From the NCBI GenBank assembly GCA_028583605.1, contig CM053328.1, positions 34,738,722-34,802,721 on the forward strand: a stretch of DNA of 64,000 nt, given 5' to 3'. The translations under genes were made by a program, and so were the position numbers. A model generated the notes under the pieces. That model had not been told where the DNA came from, did no database searches, and saw only the letters and a program-made list of their open reading frames with translations. Below are positions 45,611 to 56,535 of this stretch, in pieces (position 1 is the stretch's first letter; every line of letters starts with the position of its first letter). Origin of the DNA: Dastarcus helophoroides. Lineage: Eukaryota > Arthropoda > Insecta > Coleoptera > Bothrideridae.

Positions 45611-48421
45611 AGAAATAATCTTAGGTGTTTCTCGAAATTCCAACCTTTAACTGAAAATTTGACATTTTATTATGTTTCTGGAAGCTGCGATTTTATCGAC
45701 GAAATTCATCCATTTTCAGAATGTTTGACTTTATCTAAAAATTTGAATTTGTTCTTAAAATTTTGTATGTGAAATTTTGACCTTTTTTAAAGTTCAACAC
45801 ATTTTTCGAAACTGAAAGTTTTATCCACATTCCTTTTTATTTAGAAATTATTTTACCAATTTTCTCAAAATTCAAATTTTTCTGAAAATTTGAAGTTTTT
45901 TTTATTCGTCTTGTTTTCGAAATTTCAAATTTATTCTCAAAATTAAACTTTCTCTGGAAAATTGCAAATTATTTATTTTTTTCTTCTCTGAAAAACTTCA
46001 ACTTTTTAAAGTTCGACAATTTTTTCTAAGCTTTAAGTTTTTATAATTTTTCTTTTTAAGATTTTGCAATTTTTCACAAAATTCCAATTTGTCTAAAAAA
46101 TTTTGGGTTTTACATTTTTTCTGGGATTCAATCTATTATCAAACTTTGCCGTTTTTTTTCTAAAGTTTTGCTTTTTTGAGAATTTTTGACAAATTTATAT
46201 TTTTTGAAATCTCTTTTTTCCAAAACTCAGATTTTTTCGAAAATATCAACTTTTATTTCGAAGGAAATTCATCTATTTTCAAATCTCAAAATTTGATTTT
46301 TTTTCTTAAAATTTGACTTTCTCTGGGAAATGTTGACCCTATTTTAAAGTTTAAAGTTTAAACACTCCTCGAAATTGGAAGTTTTATCAACATTCCCTTT
46401 CCTATCGAAATTATTTTCTTAAAATTCGATTTATCTTAAAATTCGGAGTTATTTTTAATCCGTTTTTTTTTTCAAAATTTCAAATTTATTATCAAAATTT
46501 TAATTTTTTCTGGAAAATTGCAAATTTTTATCGAAATCTAGAACTTTTCTGAAAATGTTGACCTTTTCCTCGAAATTTTTCCCAAAATTTGACTTTTTTC
46601 TACTTCTCTGAAAACTTCGATTTTTTTTAAAGTCCGACACTTTTTTAAGCTTCCAGTTTATTTTTGCTATTTCTCTTTTACCTGAAAATTTCACGTTTTT
46701 TAAATTTGTTTTGGGTTTCAATCTATTGTCGAAATTCGACGCTTTTTTCTGAAATGTTGCCCTTATTCAGGAGCTTTGGACAATTTTTTTTTTTTAAATA
46801 CTTTTTCTCTTTTTTTTTTGAAATCTCTTCCTTTTTCTTAAAATTCGGCTTTTTCTGGAAAATTTTGACCTTTTTTTTAAACTAAACTTTTCTCGAAATT
46901 TTCTTGGATTTTTCTTTCAAAATTATTTTACAAATGTTCTCAAAATTCGAATTTATCCGAAAATTTCAAATATTTTTAAATCGTCTTGTTCTCGAAATTT
47001 TAAATTTATTCTCAAAATTTAACTTTCTCTGGAAAATGGTAAATTTTTTGTCGAAATTTTTTTTCTTAAAATTTTAACTTTTTCCTTGAAACTTTTCCTA
47101 AAATATGACTTTTTTCTTCTTCTCTGAAAAATTTTGACTTTTTTAAATTTCGGCAGTTTTTCTAAGCTTTCACTTTATTCTTACAATTTCTCTTTTAAAA
47201 ATTTTGCAATTTTTTAAAAAATCCAAAATTGTCTAAAAATTTCAGGTTTTTAAATTTGTTTTTGGTTTCAATCTATGGTCGAAATTCGACGTTTTTTTCT
47301 AAAATTTTGCATTTTTTGAGAACTTTCGATAAATTCATTTTTTCGAAATTTCTCCCTTTTTCCGAATTAGACAAATTCATTTTTTCAATCTCTTAATTTT
47401 CTCCAAGTTTTTTCGAAATCTCTTCCTGTTTCTTAAAATTTGGCTTTTTCTGGGAAATGTTGACCTTTTTTTAAAGTTCAACATCTCAAAATTTTCTTGG
47501 AATTTTCTTTCGAAATTATTGTACCAAATTTCTCAAAATTCGAATTTATGTGAAAATTTGGAGATTTTTTTAGTTCCTCATGTTCTCGAAATTGCAAATT
47601 TATTTTCAAAATTTAGCTTTCTCTGGAAAATTGCAATTTTCTATCGAAATTTCGAGTTATTCTAAACTTTTTCCATGAAATTCTTCCTAAAACTAAACTT
47701 TTTTCTTCTTCACTGAAAAAATTCGACTTCTTTAGAGATCGACAATTTTTTCTAAGCTTCCAGTTAATTTTTACAATTTCTCTTTTTAAAATTTTACTAT
47801 ATTTCAAAAAAATTCAAAATTGTCCAACAATTTCAGGTTTTTAATTTGTCCTGGGTTTTAATCTATTGTCGAAATACTACGTTTTTTTTTTTAAACTTTA
47901 CCTTTTACTGAGAACTTTTGATAAATTTCTTTTTCTCATTTTTTTCGAAGTCTCTTTTTTTTTCTAAATTTTTTTTGAAGTCTCTTATTCTCAATTTTTT
48001 CGAAATCTCTTTTTCTCAAAATTCGGCTTCTTCTGAAAATTTCCGCTTTTATTTCGAACTTTGATATTTGCCATTTCTCTAAATTTAGGTCTTTTTTCTT
48101 ACCAAAAGTAATTTTTTTTAAGAAATCTCATTTTAGAAAATTTACAAATAAAAAAGTAAAAATCACGAGAAAAATATTTTTTATAAATTTCAATTCCCCA
48201 AAGAAGAAATTTTAAATGTTATGTGTTTTTTCAAAATGTTAATACAAATCAAACAAAAATTTTGGAAAAATACTTCTTGAAATCATAACCTTTTGTCCAA
48301 ATTTAAGTAAAACTTAAAATTCCTAGAAAAGTATTTTTGAAAATTTCGACTTCTGTAAGTCACTTATTTAATGAGTGTATGCGTGTCTATCCACTCTGGC
48401 TTTTATTTTTTTTATTTTTTT
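45611..48421 (-). repeat. T-rich tandem array, left arm of mirror pair
   Basis: The marker TGGGTTTCAATCTATTGTCG and variants recur at about 46125, 46719, 47265 and 47851, giving units of about 550-590 bp built of TTTTTCTGAAAATTTCGAC words. The same unit in reverse complement forms the array at 56.6-63.4 kb. From 48160 the sequence (CAATTCCCCAAAG through TATGCGTGTCTATCCACT) matches the reverse complement of 56536-56720. Minus-strand frames such as 46500-46721 reappear on the plus strand of the right arm and are by-products. Confidence 0.85.
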
Positions 48422-48497
48422 AGGGGAATTAAAAGAGCCGTAATTTTCTTTTAAAAGAGCCGCATGCGGCTGGCGAACCGCGGTTTGCCGACCCCTG
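48422..48497 (-). mobile_element. hAT-like terminus of left array element
   Basis: On the minus strand the end reads CAGGGGTCGGCAAACCGCGG and then the palindrome AGCCGCATGCGGCT and CTCTTTTAAAAGAAAA. Its near-identical partner is at 56457-56535, facing it. CAGGGGTCGGCAAAC is a hAT-type end. The T-rich tandem array lies directly inside the terminus, so the array appears to be the body of the element. Confidence 0.7.
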
Positions 48498-49185
48498 GTC
48501 TAGCAGGGAAGTGGCTCCCAAATGGGAACCTATAGTAATATTTTCGGAAAGTTGTCACCTTGACAAGTAAACAAAATGTATATGAATTTTGGCTCAAGCT
48601 GACTACCAGAAGATTTTTAAATATTTTATATCTTTTGAACTAAATAAGTTAGAAAAATGGCACTAACGGCATATTATAGAAAATATTTGAAAGTATATTA
48701 TATATTTTTTTTTCATAATTTTCCTGCTCAGTGCTCAATATTTCAACATGACTACGAGATATTTAAAAAAATTCTCAATTTAAGAAGATTTTTTAAATTT
48801 TGTATATCTTTTGAAATAAATAAGTTATAAAGATGAAGTTAACGACATATTGTAGCCTATTATTTGGAGTATATTATATATTTTTTTTAATTTTTTTATT
48901 GTTTCTAGCCACCCCAAAAAGAGTAATTTAAATTTTTAATAGATTTATTTGAGATACAATCACAAAACTAATATATATTATAGTACACTCAAAGTACTAT
49001 AACATATAGCACTCATCAATTACTATAACATATAGAAAATTAACTGAATAAAAATTGGTGCAACACTTTGAAAAAAAATTAAATTGAAATTTTCACACTT
49101 TAGAATATAAAAAAGAATTGTTATTTTCGAAGTGAAGTAGCTTTTTTTGTGTAGTTCGTATTTAATTATTCGTGGTTAAGTTAAA
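48498..49185 (+). repeat. Left arm of 5-kb inverted repeat
   Basis: GGTCTAGCAGG at 48497 starts an arm that pairs, with many mismatches and gaps, with 52985-53519 inverted. Landmarks are GGGAACCTATAGTAATATTTT, CTACGAGATATTTAAAAAAAT, TGAATAAAAATTGGTGCAACA. Confidence 0.8.
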
Positions 49186-49378
49186 TAAAATTTAGAATCC
49201 ATACTTCTTTTTATATATTTTTTTTTGTTAAAGCAAATATTTGTAAATTTTTTTTCGATTTATTTTTAAATTTTTTATCAATTTTTGGCACGGATAAAAG
49301 CAATTAAAAATTACGAAAAACAGTCATATTATATTATGAAACATTAGCTAAGAAATGCCGTTCGTTTCATCTTTCCAA
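49186..49378. other. AT-rich spacer, nothing seen
   Basis: Low-complexity DNA between the inverted-repeat arm and the HG copy. Confidence 0.5.
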
Positions 49379-49490
49379 AAACTGAAACACAGAACTTGTC
49401 CCCCGAAACCAAGAAAGATTAAAAAACACAACAAACGTTGCTCTGACGCGTTTCGACAGCCAAGCTGTCATCTTCAGAGAGATACTTTCC
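49379..49490 (-). repeat. HG interspersed repeat copy
   Basis: A minus-strand copy from ACTGAAACACAGAACTTGTC to CATCTTCAGAGAGATAC with an intact GACAGC/GCTGTC stem and GAAACGCG (49447-49477). Confidence 0.88.
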
Positions 49491-49539
49491 AACTAATTTA
49501 GTTAAAAACTATCAATGATTTAAAAAATCTTATGGTGAC

Positions 49540-49690
49540 TAATTTTTAATAGCTCCTGGGCACATTGAAGTATCGAGCTCAAATGCACATAAATTTTATT
49601 CGTATTTCGAGATAATTTACCGAAAATTTCATTATAGATTCCCATTTAGGGGCTACTTTATCATGTTTACCCTGCCAAAGGATCCCTTTC
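49540..49690 (-). repeat. Inverted partial copy of the inner repeat
   Basis: AAATGCACATAAATTTTATTCG through CCCATTTAGGGGCTACTTT is the reverse complement of the segment at 50390-50500 (and 52610-52720), and is related to the outer arms. Confidence 0.65.
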
Positions 49691-49808
49691 CTTGAACATT
49701 CAAAATTAAACTTTATATTATTGATAAAAATCTTGACTCCAATTTTAATTAAACACTAAATCTTACAAATTATTTCTATAATAAATATTTTTCTTTAATG
49801 CTAAAAAT

Positions 49809-50759
49809 TTACTCGAAATTTTGTCTTCAGTCTTAAAGCATATTTAAAATTGTTTTGCCTTATTTAAAAATCATAAGTTTAAATTCGAAATTTTGAGGAA
49901 AAAGTTTAAATCAAACAAAAAAAATTTTCTCACGAAGTCTTAATTTAAATGATTGGAAAATAAAACCAAAATTTTGGAAAAACATTCACAATTTCGACAA
50001 AAGGGTTTTAAATTTTAAGAAAAAACTGATAACCGATTTTAAAATTTCCACTTAATTTCGAACTATTAACTTTCTCAAAAAAAATTCAATTTCAAGTTCA
50101 AAAATTGATACTTCCAGTTTTTATCGAAATTCAAAATTCAAATTTCAAATTTTTGAAAACGAAACTAAAGAGAATTTTTTATAATTATCTAGTTTTAATC
50201 CAAAGTTTCGTGTCATAATTTGAATTGATGTTATAAATTTCGAGTCCTTTTCACGATTTAAACTTTTTCCTTTAAATTCAGAATTCAAACAAAATATTTA
50301 GACATTAAAATTGTCGGTGTTCTAACTAACATTTCAGACATTTTTTTTCCATAATATCCATTTTAATGTTAAAACTTCAAGGAGGATAGCTAGGGCAAAG
50401 TGAACTCTAAATGAGAACCTATAATGGAATTTTCGATAAATTAGCAGATTGTTGCCTCGAAATGTCAACAAAATTGATGTGCATTTGGGCTTGATATTAC
50501 CAATGTTGTATTAAAACAAAATGTTTTTTTAAATTTTTGATATTTTTTTGACTACATAATTTAAAAAAATAAAACTAATGGCATTTCTCAGTTAATGTTT
50601 TGTAGTATTTTATGAATTTTTTAACGGATTTTTAGTTGATTTTATCCCTGTCAAAAGTCGATAGAAAATATAAGAACAAATAAAAAAAAATTAAAATTTG
50701 TAAAATATTCACTTTAAAAAATCAAAAAATATTTACTTTAAAAAAATAATAAAGTATAC
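49809..50759 (+). repeat. About 950-bp tandem copy A
   Basis: TTACTCGAAATTTTGTCTTC to AAATAATAAAGTATA matches copy B (52036-52960) along its length, including CATAAGTTTAAATTC, TCACGATTTAA, GGAACCTATAATGGAATTTT and GGCATTTCTCAGT.AATG. With the mariner removed the two copies would be adjacent. Confidence 0.85.
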
Positions 50760-50761
50760 TA

Positions 50762-52036
50762 CCAGGTCATTCAATAAGTCAGTAGAATAAGTAGGAAAAA
50801 AAACAAAATTTTGACAAAACTTGATTTTATTATTCAACCTAGTTGCCTTCAAGAGCAATACAACCAGTATAGCGATATTCCAACTTTTCGATACCAGTTT
50901 TGTAGTACGATTTCTCTTTCTCGTCAAAATAGGCCTCAGTTTCGGCGATTACTTCATCATTGGACTTAAATTTCTTTCCAACAAGCATTCTCTTGAGATC
51001 TGAAAACAAGAGGAAGTGGCCGGGGGCTAAATCTGGAGAATACGGTGGGTGGGTAAGCAATTCAAAGCCCAATTCATTTAATTTTGCCATCGTTTTCATC
51101 GATTTATGACACGGTGCATTGTCTTGGTGAAACAATACTTTCTTCTTTTGCAAATGTGGCCGTTTGTTTGCGATTTCAGCCTTCAATCGATTCAAAAGTG
51201 CACAGTAATAGTCGGTGTTGATAGTGGTTCCTTTTTGGAAATAGTTGATGAATATTATTCCGTTCGCATCCCAAAATACAGGAGCCATCACCTTAATGGC
51301 CGACTGTTGCGTCTTTGCTCGCTTTGGATTCGGTTCGTCGACTGCTGTCCACTCAGCTGACTGTCTTTCGGATTCTGGTGTGTAATAGTGAAGCCATGTC
51401 TCATCCGTTGTCACATATCGACGATCGAATTCCATTTTATTGCGGTTTAACAGCGCCAAACACTCATCTGCAGCATCGATTCGTTGTTTTTGGTCGACTG
51501 TGAGCTCACGCGGCACCCACTTTGCAGAGAGCTTTTGCATACCCAAATGTTCGTGTAAAATGGTAAAAATCTTTATAATGTCAGCTAGCTCGTGCACCTT
51601 TAATTTGCGCTCGCTCATAACCAATTTGTGGATTTTTTGATATTTTCTGGAATAACAGCCTCATTTGGGAGTCCACTGCGGTCTGCATCATTGTGCTGGT
51701 ACGACCACGTTTAAATTCAACAATCCACTTCTCTACCATTTGTCTCGATGAAGCAGAGTTCGGATAATGTTTATCAAGCCATTGTTTGGTTTCCACTGTA
51801 ATTTTTTTTTCATCAAAAAGCACTGCTTTATCAAAACTCGAAATTCACTTTTTTCGATTTTTTTTCAATAACAAAAGTTGCTTCACACAAAATGCTATAA
51901 CTCACGAATCAATAGTCAGATTGCAGTCAAATTTATATACGTATCGTTTGAAGGTTAGTACTAAATAAAAATCATATGGAAACAATTCTAGTAACGTCAT
52001 CTATGTGTCATCCTATGGACTTTTTAAATGGACTGT
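50762..52036 (-). mobile_element. Mariner (Tc1/mariner, DD34D) element, inactive
   Basis: 1275 bp flanked by TA (50760-50761 and 52037-52038). Terminal inverted repeats, CCAGGTCATTCAATAAGTC at the left and ACAGTCCATTTAAAAAGTC read inwards from the right, match at 14 of 19 positions. Length, TA duplication, ends and transposase agree with a mariner. It lies at the junction of two ~950-bp tandem copies. Confidence 0.93.
50839..51850 (-). pseudogene. Mariner transposase, frameshifted
   Basis: The enzyme cuts and pastes the element at TA sites in the nucleus. N-terminal helix-turn-helix region (KQWLDKHYPNSASSRQMVEKW, GRTST) lies at about 51690-51780; the linker WVPRELT is present; the catalytic part has VTTDETW, HQDNAPCH and YSPDLAPGH. 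The first two acidic residues are kept; the third, exactly 34 residues after the second, is His instead of Asp, so the site is dead even apart from the breaks. At least three 1-nt frameshifts are visible, at or beside A-runs of the coding strand: near 51802-51810 (a nine-A run), near 51693 and in an A6 run at 51633-51638. No clear start Met remains upstream. It ends with TAA at 50839. Confidence 0.93.
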
Positions 52037-52960
52037 TACTCAAAATTTTGTCTTCAGTTTTAAAGCATATTTAAAAGGTTTTCGCCTTATTTAAAAATCA
52101 TAAGTTTAAATTCAAAAATTTAAGGAAAAAATTGAACTAAAACAAAAAAAAATGTTTCTCACAAAGTCTTAATTTAAATGATTGCAAAATAAAACCGAAA
52201 TTTAGAAAAAACATTCACAATTTCGACAACAGGGTTCTAAACTTTAGGAAAAAACTAATAATCGACTTCAAAATTTCAACTTTATTTCGAAATTTCAACT
52301 TTCTCACAAAAAAATAAATTTCAAGTTCAAAAAATTGATTATCGAAATTCAAAATTTAAATTTTAAATTTTTGAAAACGAAACTAAAGAGAGTTTTTTAT
52401 AATTTTCTGGATTTTGTCCAAAGTTTCGTGTCATAATTTGAATTTGTTCTTATAAATTTCGAGTCCTTTTCACGATTTAAGATTTCCTCTAAATTGAGAA
52501 TTGAAACAAAATATTTAGACATTAAAATTGTCGGTAACTTTAACTAAAATTTCAGTCAACATCTTTTTCCATAATATCGGTTTTAATGTTAAAATTTCAA
52601 GGAATGGATCTTCTAGGAGGAGAGCTAGGGCGAAGTGAATTCTAAATAGGAACCTATAATGGAATTTTCGATAAATTATCAGATTATTACCTCGAAATAT
52701 CAACAAAATTGATATTCATTTGGGCTTGATATTTCAATGTTTTATTAAAAAAATGTTTTTTAAATTTTTGATATTTTTTTAACTACATAAGTTAGAAAAA
52801 TAAAACTAATGGCATTTCTCAGTAAATGTTTTGTAGTATTTTATAAATTTTTTAACAAATTTTTAGTTGATTTTATCCCTTTGAAAACTCGATAGAAAAT
52901 ATAAGAACAAATAGAAAAAATAAAAATTTGTGAAATATTCACTTTAACCAAAATAATTAA
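52036..52960 (+). repeat. About 950-bp tandem copy B
   Basis: Begins TTACTCAAAATTTTGTCTTC at the base after the mariner's TA-side end and follows copy A. An extra TGGATCTTCTAGGAGGAG segment near 52606 differs from copy A. Confidence 0.85.
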
Positions 52961-52984
52961 GTATTTCATTTCAAATTGTATTTA

Positions 52985-53519
52985 AATTTATCACACTATG
53001 TTAAAATAAAAATTGCACAAAAAAAAACAACATTACTTAAGAAATAACAAAAATATATTATATTCTAAAGGGTGAAAACTTCAACTTAATTTTTTTCGAA
53101 AGTGTTGCACCAATTTTTATTCAGTGAATTATTTATATGTTACATTACCTAATAGGTACTATAACATATATTACTGTCGTGATTATATCTCGGACAAAAC
53201 TATTAAAAAAATTATATATTTTTTCTTATTCATTTTTGGGGAGTCTACAAATGATAAAAAATACGAAAAAAAAATAATATACTTCAAAATATAGGCTATA
53301 ATATGCCGTTAATTTTATCTTATCTTATTTATTCGTAAAGGTATAAAAAATTTAAAAAATCATCTTAAATTGAAATTTTTTTAACATCTCGTAGTCACTT
53401 TGAAATATCAAGCCCAAATATACATAAATCTTGTTCATATGCTGAGGTGATAACTTTTTAAAAATATTACTATAGGTTTCCATTTGGGGGCCACTTCGCC
53501 ATACTTATCCTGCTAGACC
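52985..53519 (-). repeat. Right arm of 5-kb inverted repeat
   Basis: Inverse partner of 48498-49185, ending TGCTAGACC at 53519. Shared landmarks inverted: GTGTTGCACCAATTTTTATTCA, CATCTCGTAGTCA, ATTACTATAGGTTTCC. Confidence 0.8.
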
Positions 53520-54590
53520 CTTTTGAGAAAAATTCTATACTTTTTGGAAATGGTCTAAAGGACCAAATATTTTTGCCAAAAATAATTTTAAAATAATGTT
53601 TGAGAATAAAATCCAAAAAGGATTTATAAACAAAAACGTTTTCATAATTTCAATTTTTTATAAAAAGTTTGGGATTATCTAAAAATAGGCCAGCATATAG
53701 GCATCTCTTTCAGTTCCTTAATTTTGAAGTATTAAGGACAAAAAGTCGGGCATTTGGGTTCAAAGTTAGCATTTCTGAATTAAAGTTAAAATTTTGAATT
53801 TTTTTTATTAAATTTTAGCTTTTGTTAAAATTTTATTATTTTAGAATTCCAATTTTTTTTAAATTTTTATTTTTTTTTCAACTTGTAGAAAAAACTCGAA
53901 GTTTGAGAGATATAAAATCAAATGTCTTAAAAAAAGCCTACATTTTAAATCAAAATGAAAACTTTAAAAGATAAATCAGAATTAAAAGAGTCTAAGCATT
54001 TTGACTTTAACCTTCAGAGTTCAGAGTTTCAAAAATTTTTAACTTCGAAAATCTTTGTTTTTTGTAACTGTCAAGTTTTTCTTCAAATCTTAACTCTTCC
54101 TAAAATTCGGAGGTTAAGCTTAAAATTTTGAACACCAAAAATCTGATTTTCTTGTATAGGGTCAAAATTTTCAGCAAGAGAATTCAACATTTCAAAACGA
54201 CCTTGATTTAACAACGAAAATATTTCTGAAAATTTCGAGTTTAACTTGAAACAAAATCTGCCACTTGAAAGTCAAAATTTCTGGGAAAATTCTATGTTTG
54301 AGTTTTAAACCGATATTATCAGATTAAAACTGAACATTAAACATTAAATTCAAATTTTAAAAATTTATTGTCACTTAATTTGCGAGTTATTTGTCGAAAT
54401 GTTGAACATCCCTTCTCAACTCAAGGTTCTGAATTTGAGATAGATTTTGTAAAACTCTTTCTTTCGAATTAAAAACTGAACTCTAGGCTGTTGAAAATTT
54501 TGACTTGACTTGTTAATAGATCACAATTTTTCAGATTTTTTGACGAAATTGTGCTTTTATAGTTAGATATTGTATTAATTTTTTATTGAT
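53520..54590. repeat. AT-rich degenerate repeat, no gene seen
   Basis: Mixed-polarity low-complexity words. No coding or RNA gene signal. Confidence 0.55.
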
Positions 54591-56456
54591 AGTTATTTTA
54601 GACTCGTGATTATGGGCGGTCGATTCAATTAACATTTTTATTGCTAAAAACTACCAAAATAGGGATAAAAATTTGCATTACACGATGTGTAAACCAGGAC
54701 GTTTCAAAAGTGGCAAAGTGCGAGAGAGAAATCCCAACTGTATCCATTAGTAAATTACAATCCATCTATCGTTTGATTTAGGGCGTACTTTTTCCCGGGC
54801 TTATTAGTTTACATTGCGAACTTTTTCCCTACAACAGATATAAATTGGCGGACGGCGAGCCACTAACTCGCTCGCTAATTTGTTTGTTTTTATCTTTGGC
54901 CGGGTTTTTTATCCCATTTCGGTTTTATGCGACCGCACCGGTTTCGACCTGCATAATTTAAAATCAATACCAGATGGCTCATTTATCATCAGCCTATGAC
55001 ACCACTTCGCAAATTGTCATTTTAAATTTAAATCCTGCGTTACCCCATAGACGAGAAATAATCACATTCGATAAATTATTAAATTGACTTCATTAGCACT
55101 GTTTTGGAATATTAAGAATGATGAAAATTTGGAAATTGATTGGAAAATATTATGTTTTGGTATTACCACTAATTTGAAAATTCAACAAAAAACCACTGTT
55201 ATTTTTTAGCTTCCGTAGGCATGACTGCCTAAGTTTTTTATTGATTCTGATTCCAAGTACAAATTTATTGGCTTAAAACCAAAAAAAAAATTAATTCCAA
55301 AGCGTAAAATCGTTAAAAACGAAAAGGTGCATTTCGATAATCAAAACGTTAGAAACTAAGGCCCTCTAATGTTTCATTATGGCGCACCTTTTACATAAAC
55401 AGGCACCTTAAATCGTAAAAATTTATTGTCTTAGAGGGCGCCATACAAGTGCCCTTTGTGTAATTAAAGGCCCCTAGAGCCGTAGAGTAGCAAATTACGA
55501 AACCCTAAAAGAGTTCCGTATACTTTCCGGTATTAAATGGTCAGGTAGAGATCATTGCATAATTCCATTTTTCAATGGTTTACGATGACATCGGTCGACA
55601 TGCAACAAAAGAATTGGGACCGTTTAAAATTAGAGAAAAATCCCATTCTTGCCTCGTTAAATTTTATTGTTATTGCCTGCGTTTTTGGCAGACTATTTAT
55701 GTGGTATAATTAGGTGCTTTTCTTGTTTTAATTGCAGCCGGTTCTAGGGAAGTTAAATTTAAAGGGTACCCCGGTAATTCTTAAATTTAAATTCGGATGT
55801 AGTCACGGTAGCAGATACTGCTGATACAAGTGAGAAGTTTCGTGATTCTTCGTCGATTTAGTTAATAATGATGTCCACAACGGACCCGTGACTTGCACTA
55901 TTCCGGCCTATTGCATCGGCATCGGTCATTTAGCTTCAATTATAGTCTCCTCGTTCTCGAATTCGGCAAATTCGACGTAACTGAGTGATCTAAGATAAGA
56001 ACTGAATGTTAAATAATAGCACGAGAGCATTTCAAACTTAGAAGGGATAATTTTGGAGGAATAGTTTGTTAACACCAACTGTAAACGCTTTTTCTTACGA
56101 AAATTTTCCGCACCAGCGTAATGTAATGGCACAAATACAATACGAGCAAGCAGGACGAAAATTTTGTCGTGGTGCTAGGTCATTTTTAACTTTGAAATAA
56201 ATCAGTTGACGCGAAATTTAATGCTCTTTAAGTTTGGTAATAACAAGTTTTTCTATAGGATGCGGCATTACCAAATTATAAACAAAAAACTGAAACAAAT
56301 ACCAATAGTTCGAGGTTTGTTGACTTCCAAAATTTAAGTGACACTATAAATCTGTCGCAAATTCTAGAAACTCTCAGTTCAGGTGCCTAAAGTTGATTTC
56401 AAATATTTCCTACTTTGGTGGAATTTTTAGAAAGTAAAAAGTTAATTTTCTTAGGC
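54591..56456. other. Mixed-composition island, possible regulatory DNA
   Basis: 54690-56200 is repeat-poor, with balanced stretches (GGCGGACGGCGAGCC near 54848, GACCGCACCGGTTTCGACC near 54930). A complete 68-codon minus-strand frame at 55926-56132 ends in GAAGCTAAATGA but has no recognisable domain; it is not called as a gene. The island sits between two repeat inverted systems. Confidence 0.4.
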
Positions 56457-56535
56457 CAGGGTCAGCAAACCGCGGCTCGCGAGCCGCATGCGGCTCTTTT
56501 AAAAGAAAATTGCGACTCTTTGAATTCCCCTAAAA
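56457..56535 (+). mobile_element. hAT-like terminus of right array element
   Basis: CAGGGTCAGCAAACCGCGG, the palindromes GGCTCGCGAGCC and AGCCGCATGCGGCT, then CTCTTTTAAAAGAAAATTG. Inverse partner of 48422-48497. The A-rich array lies inside it. Confidence 0.75.

Noticed and set aside
51106..51640. Plus-strand frames opposite the mariner transposase
   Set aside because: Shadows of the minus-strand transposase.
55926..56132. 68-codon minus-strand frame
   Set aside because: Complete with stop but no domain or promoter evidence; length is expected by chance in an island of this size.
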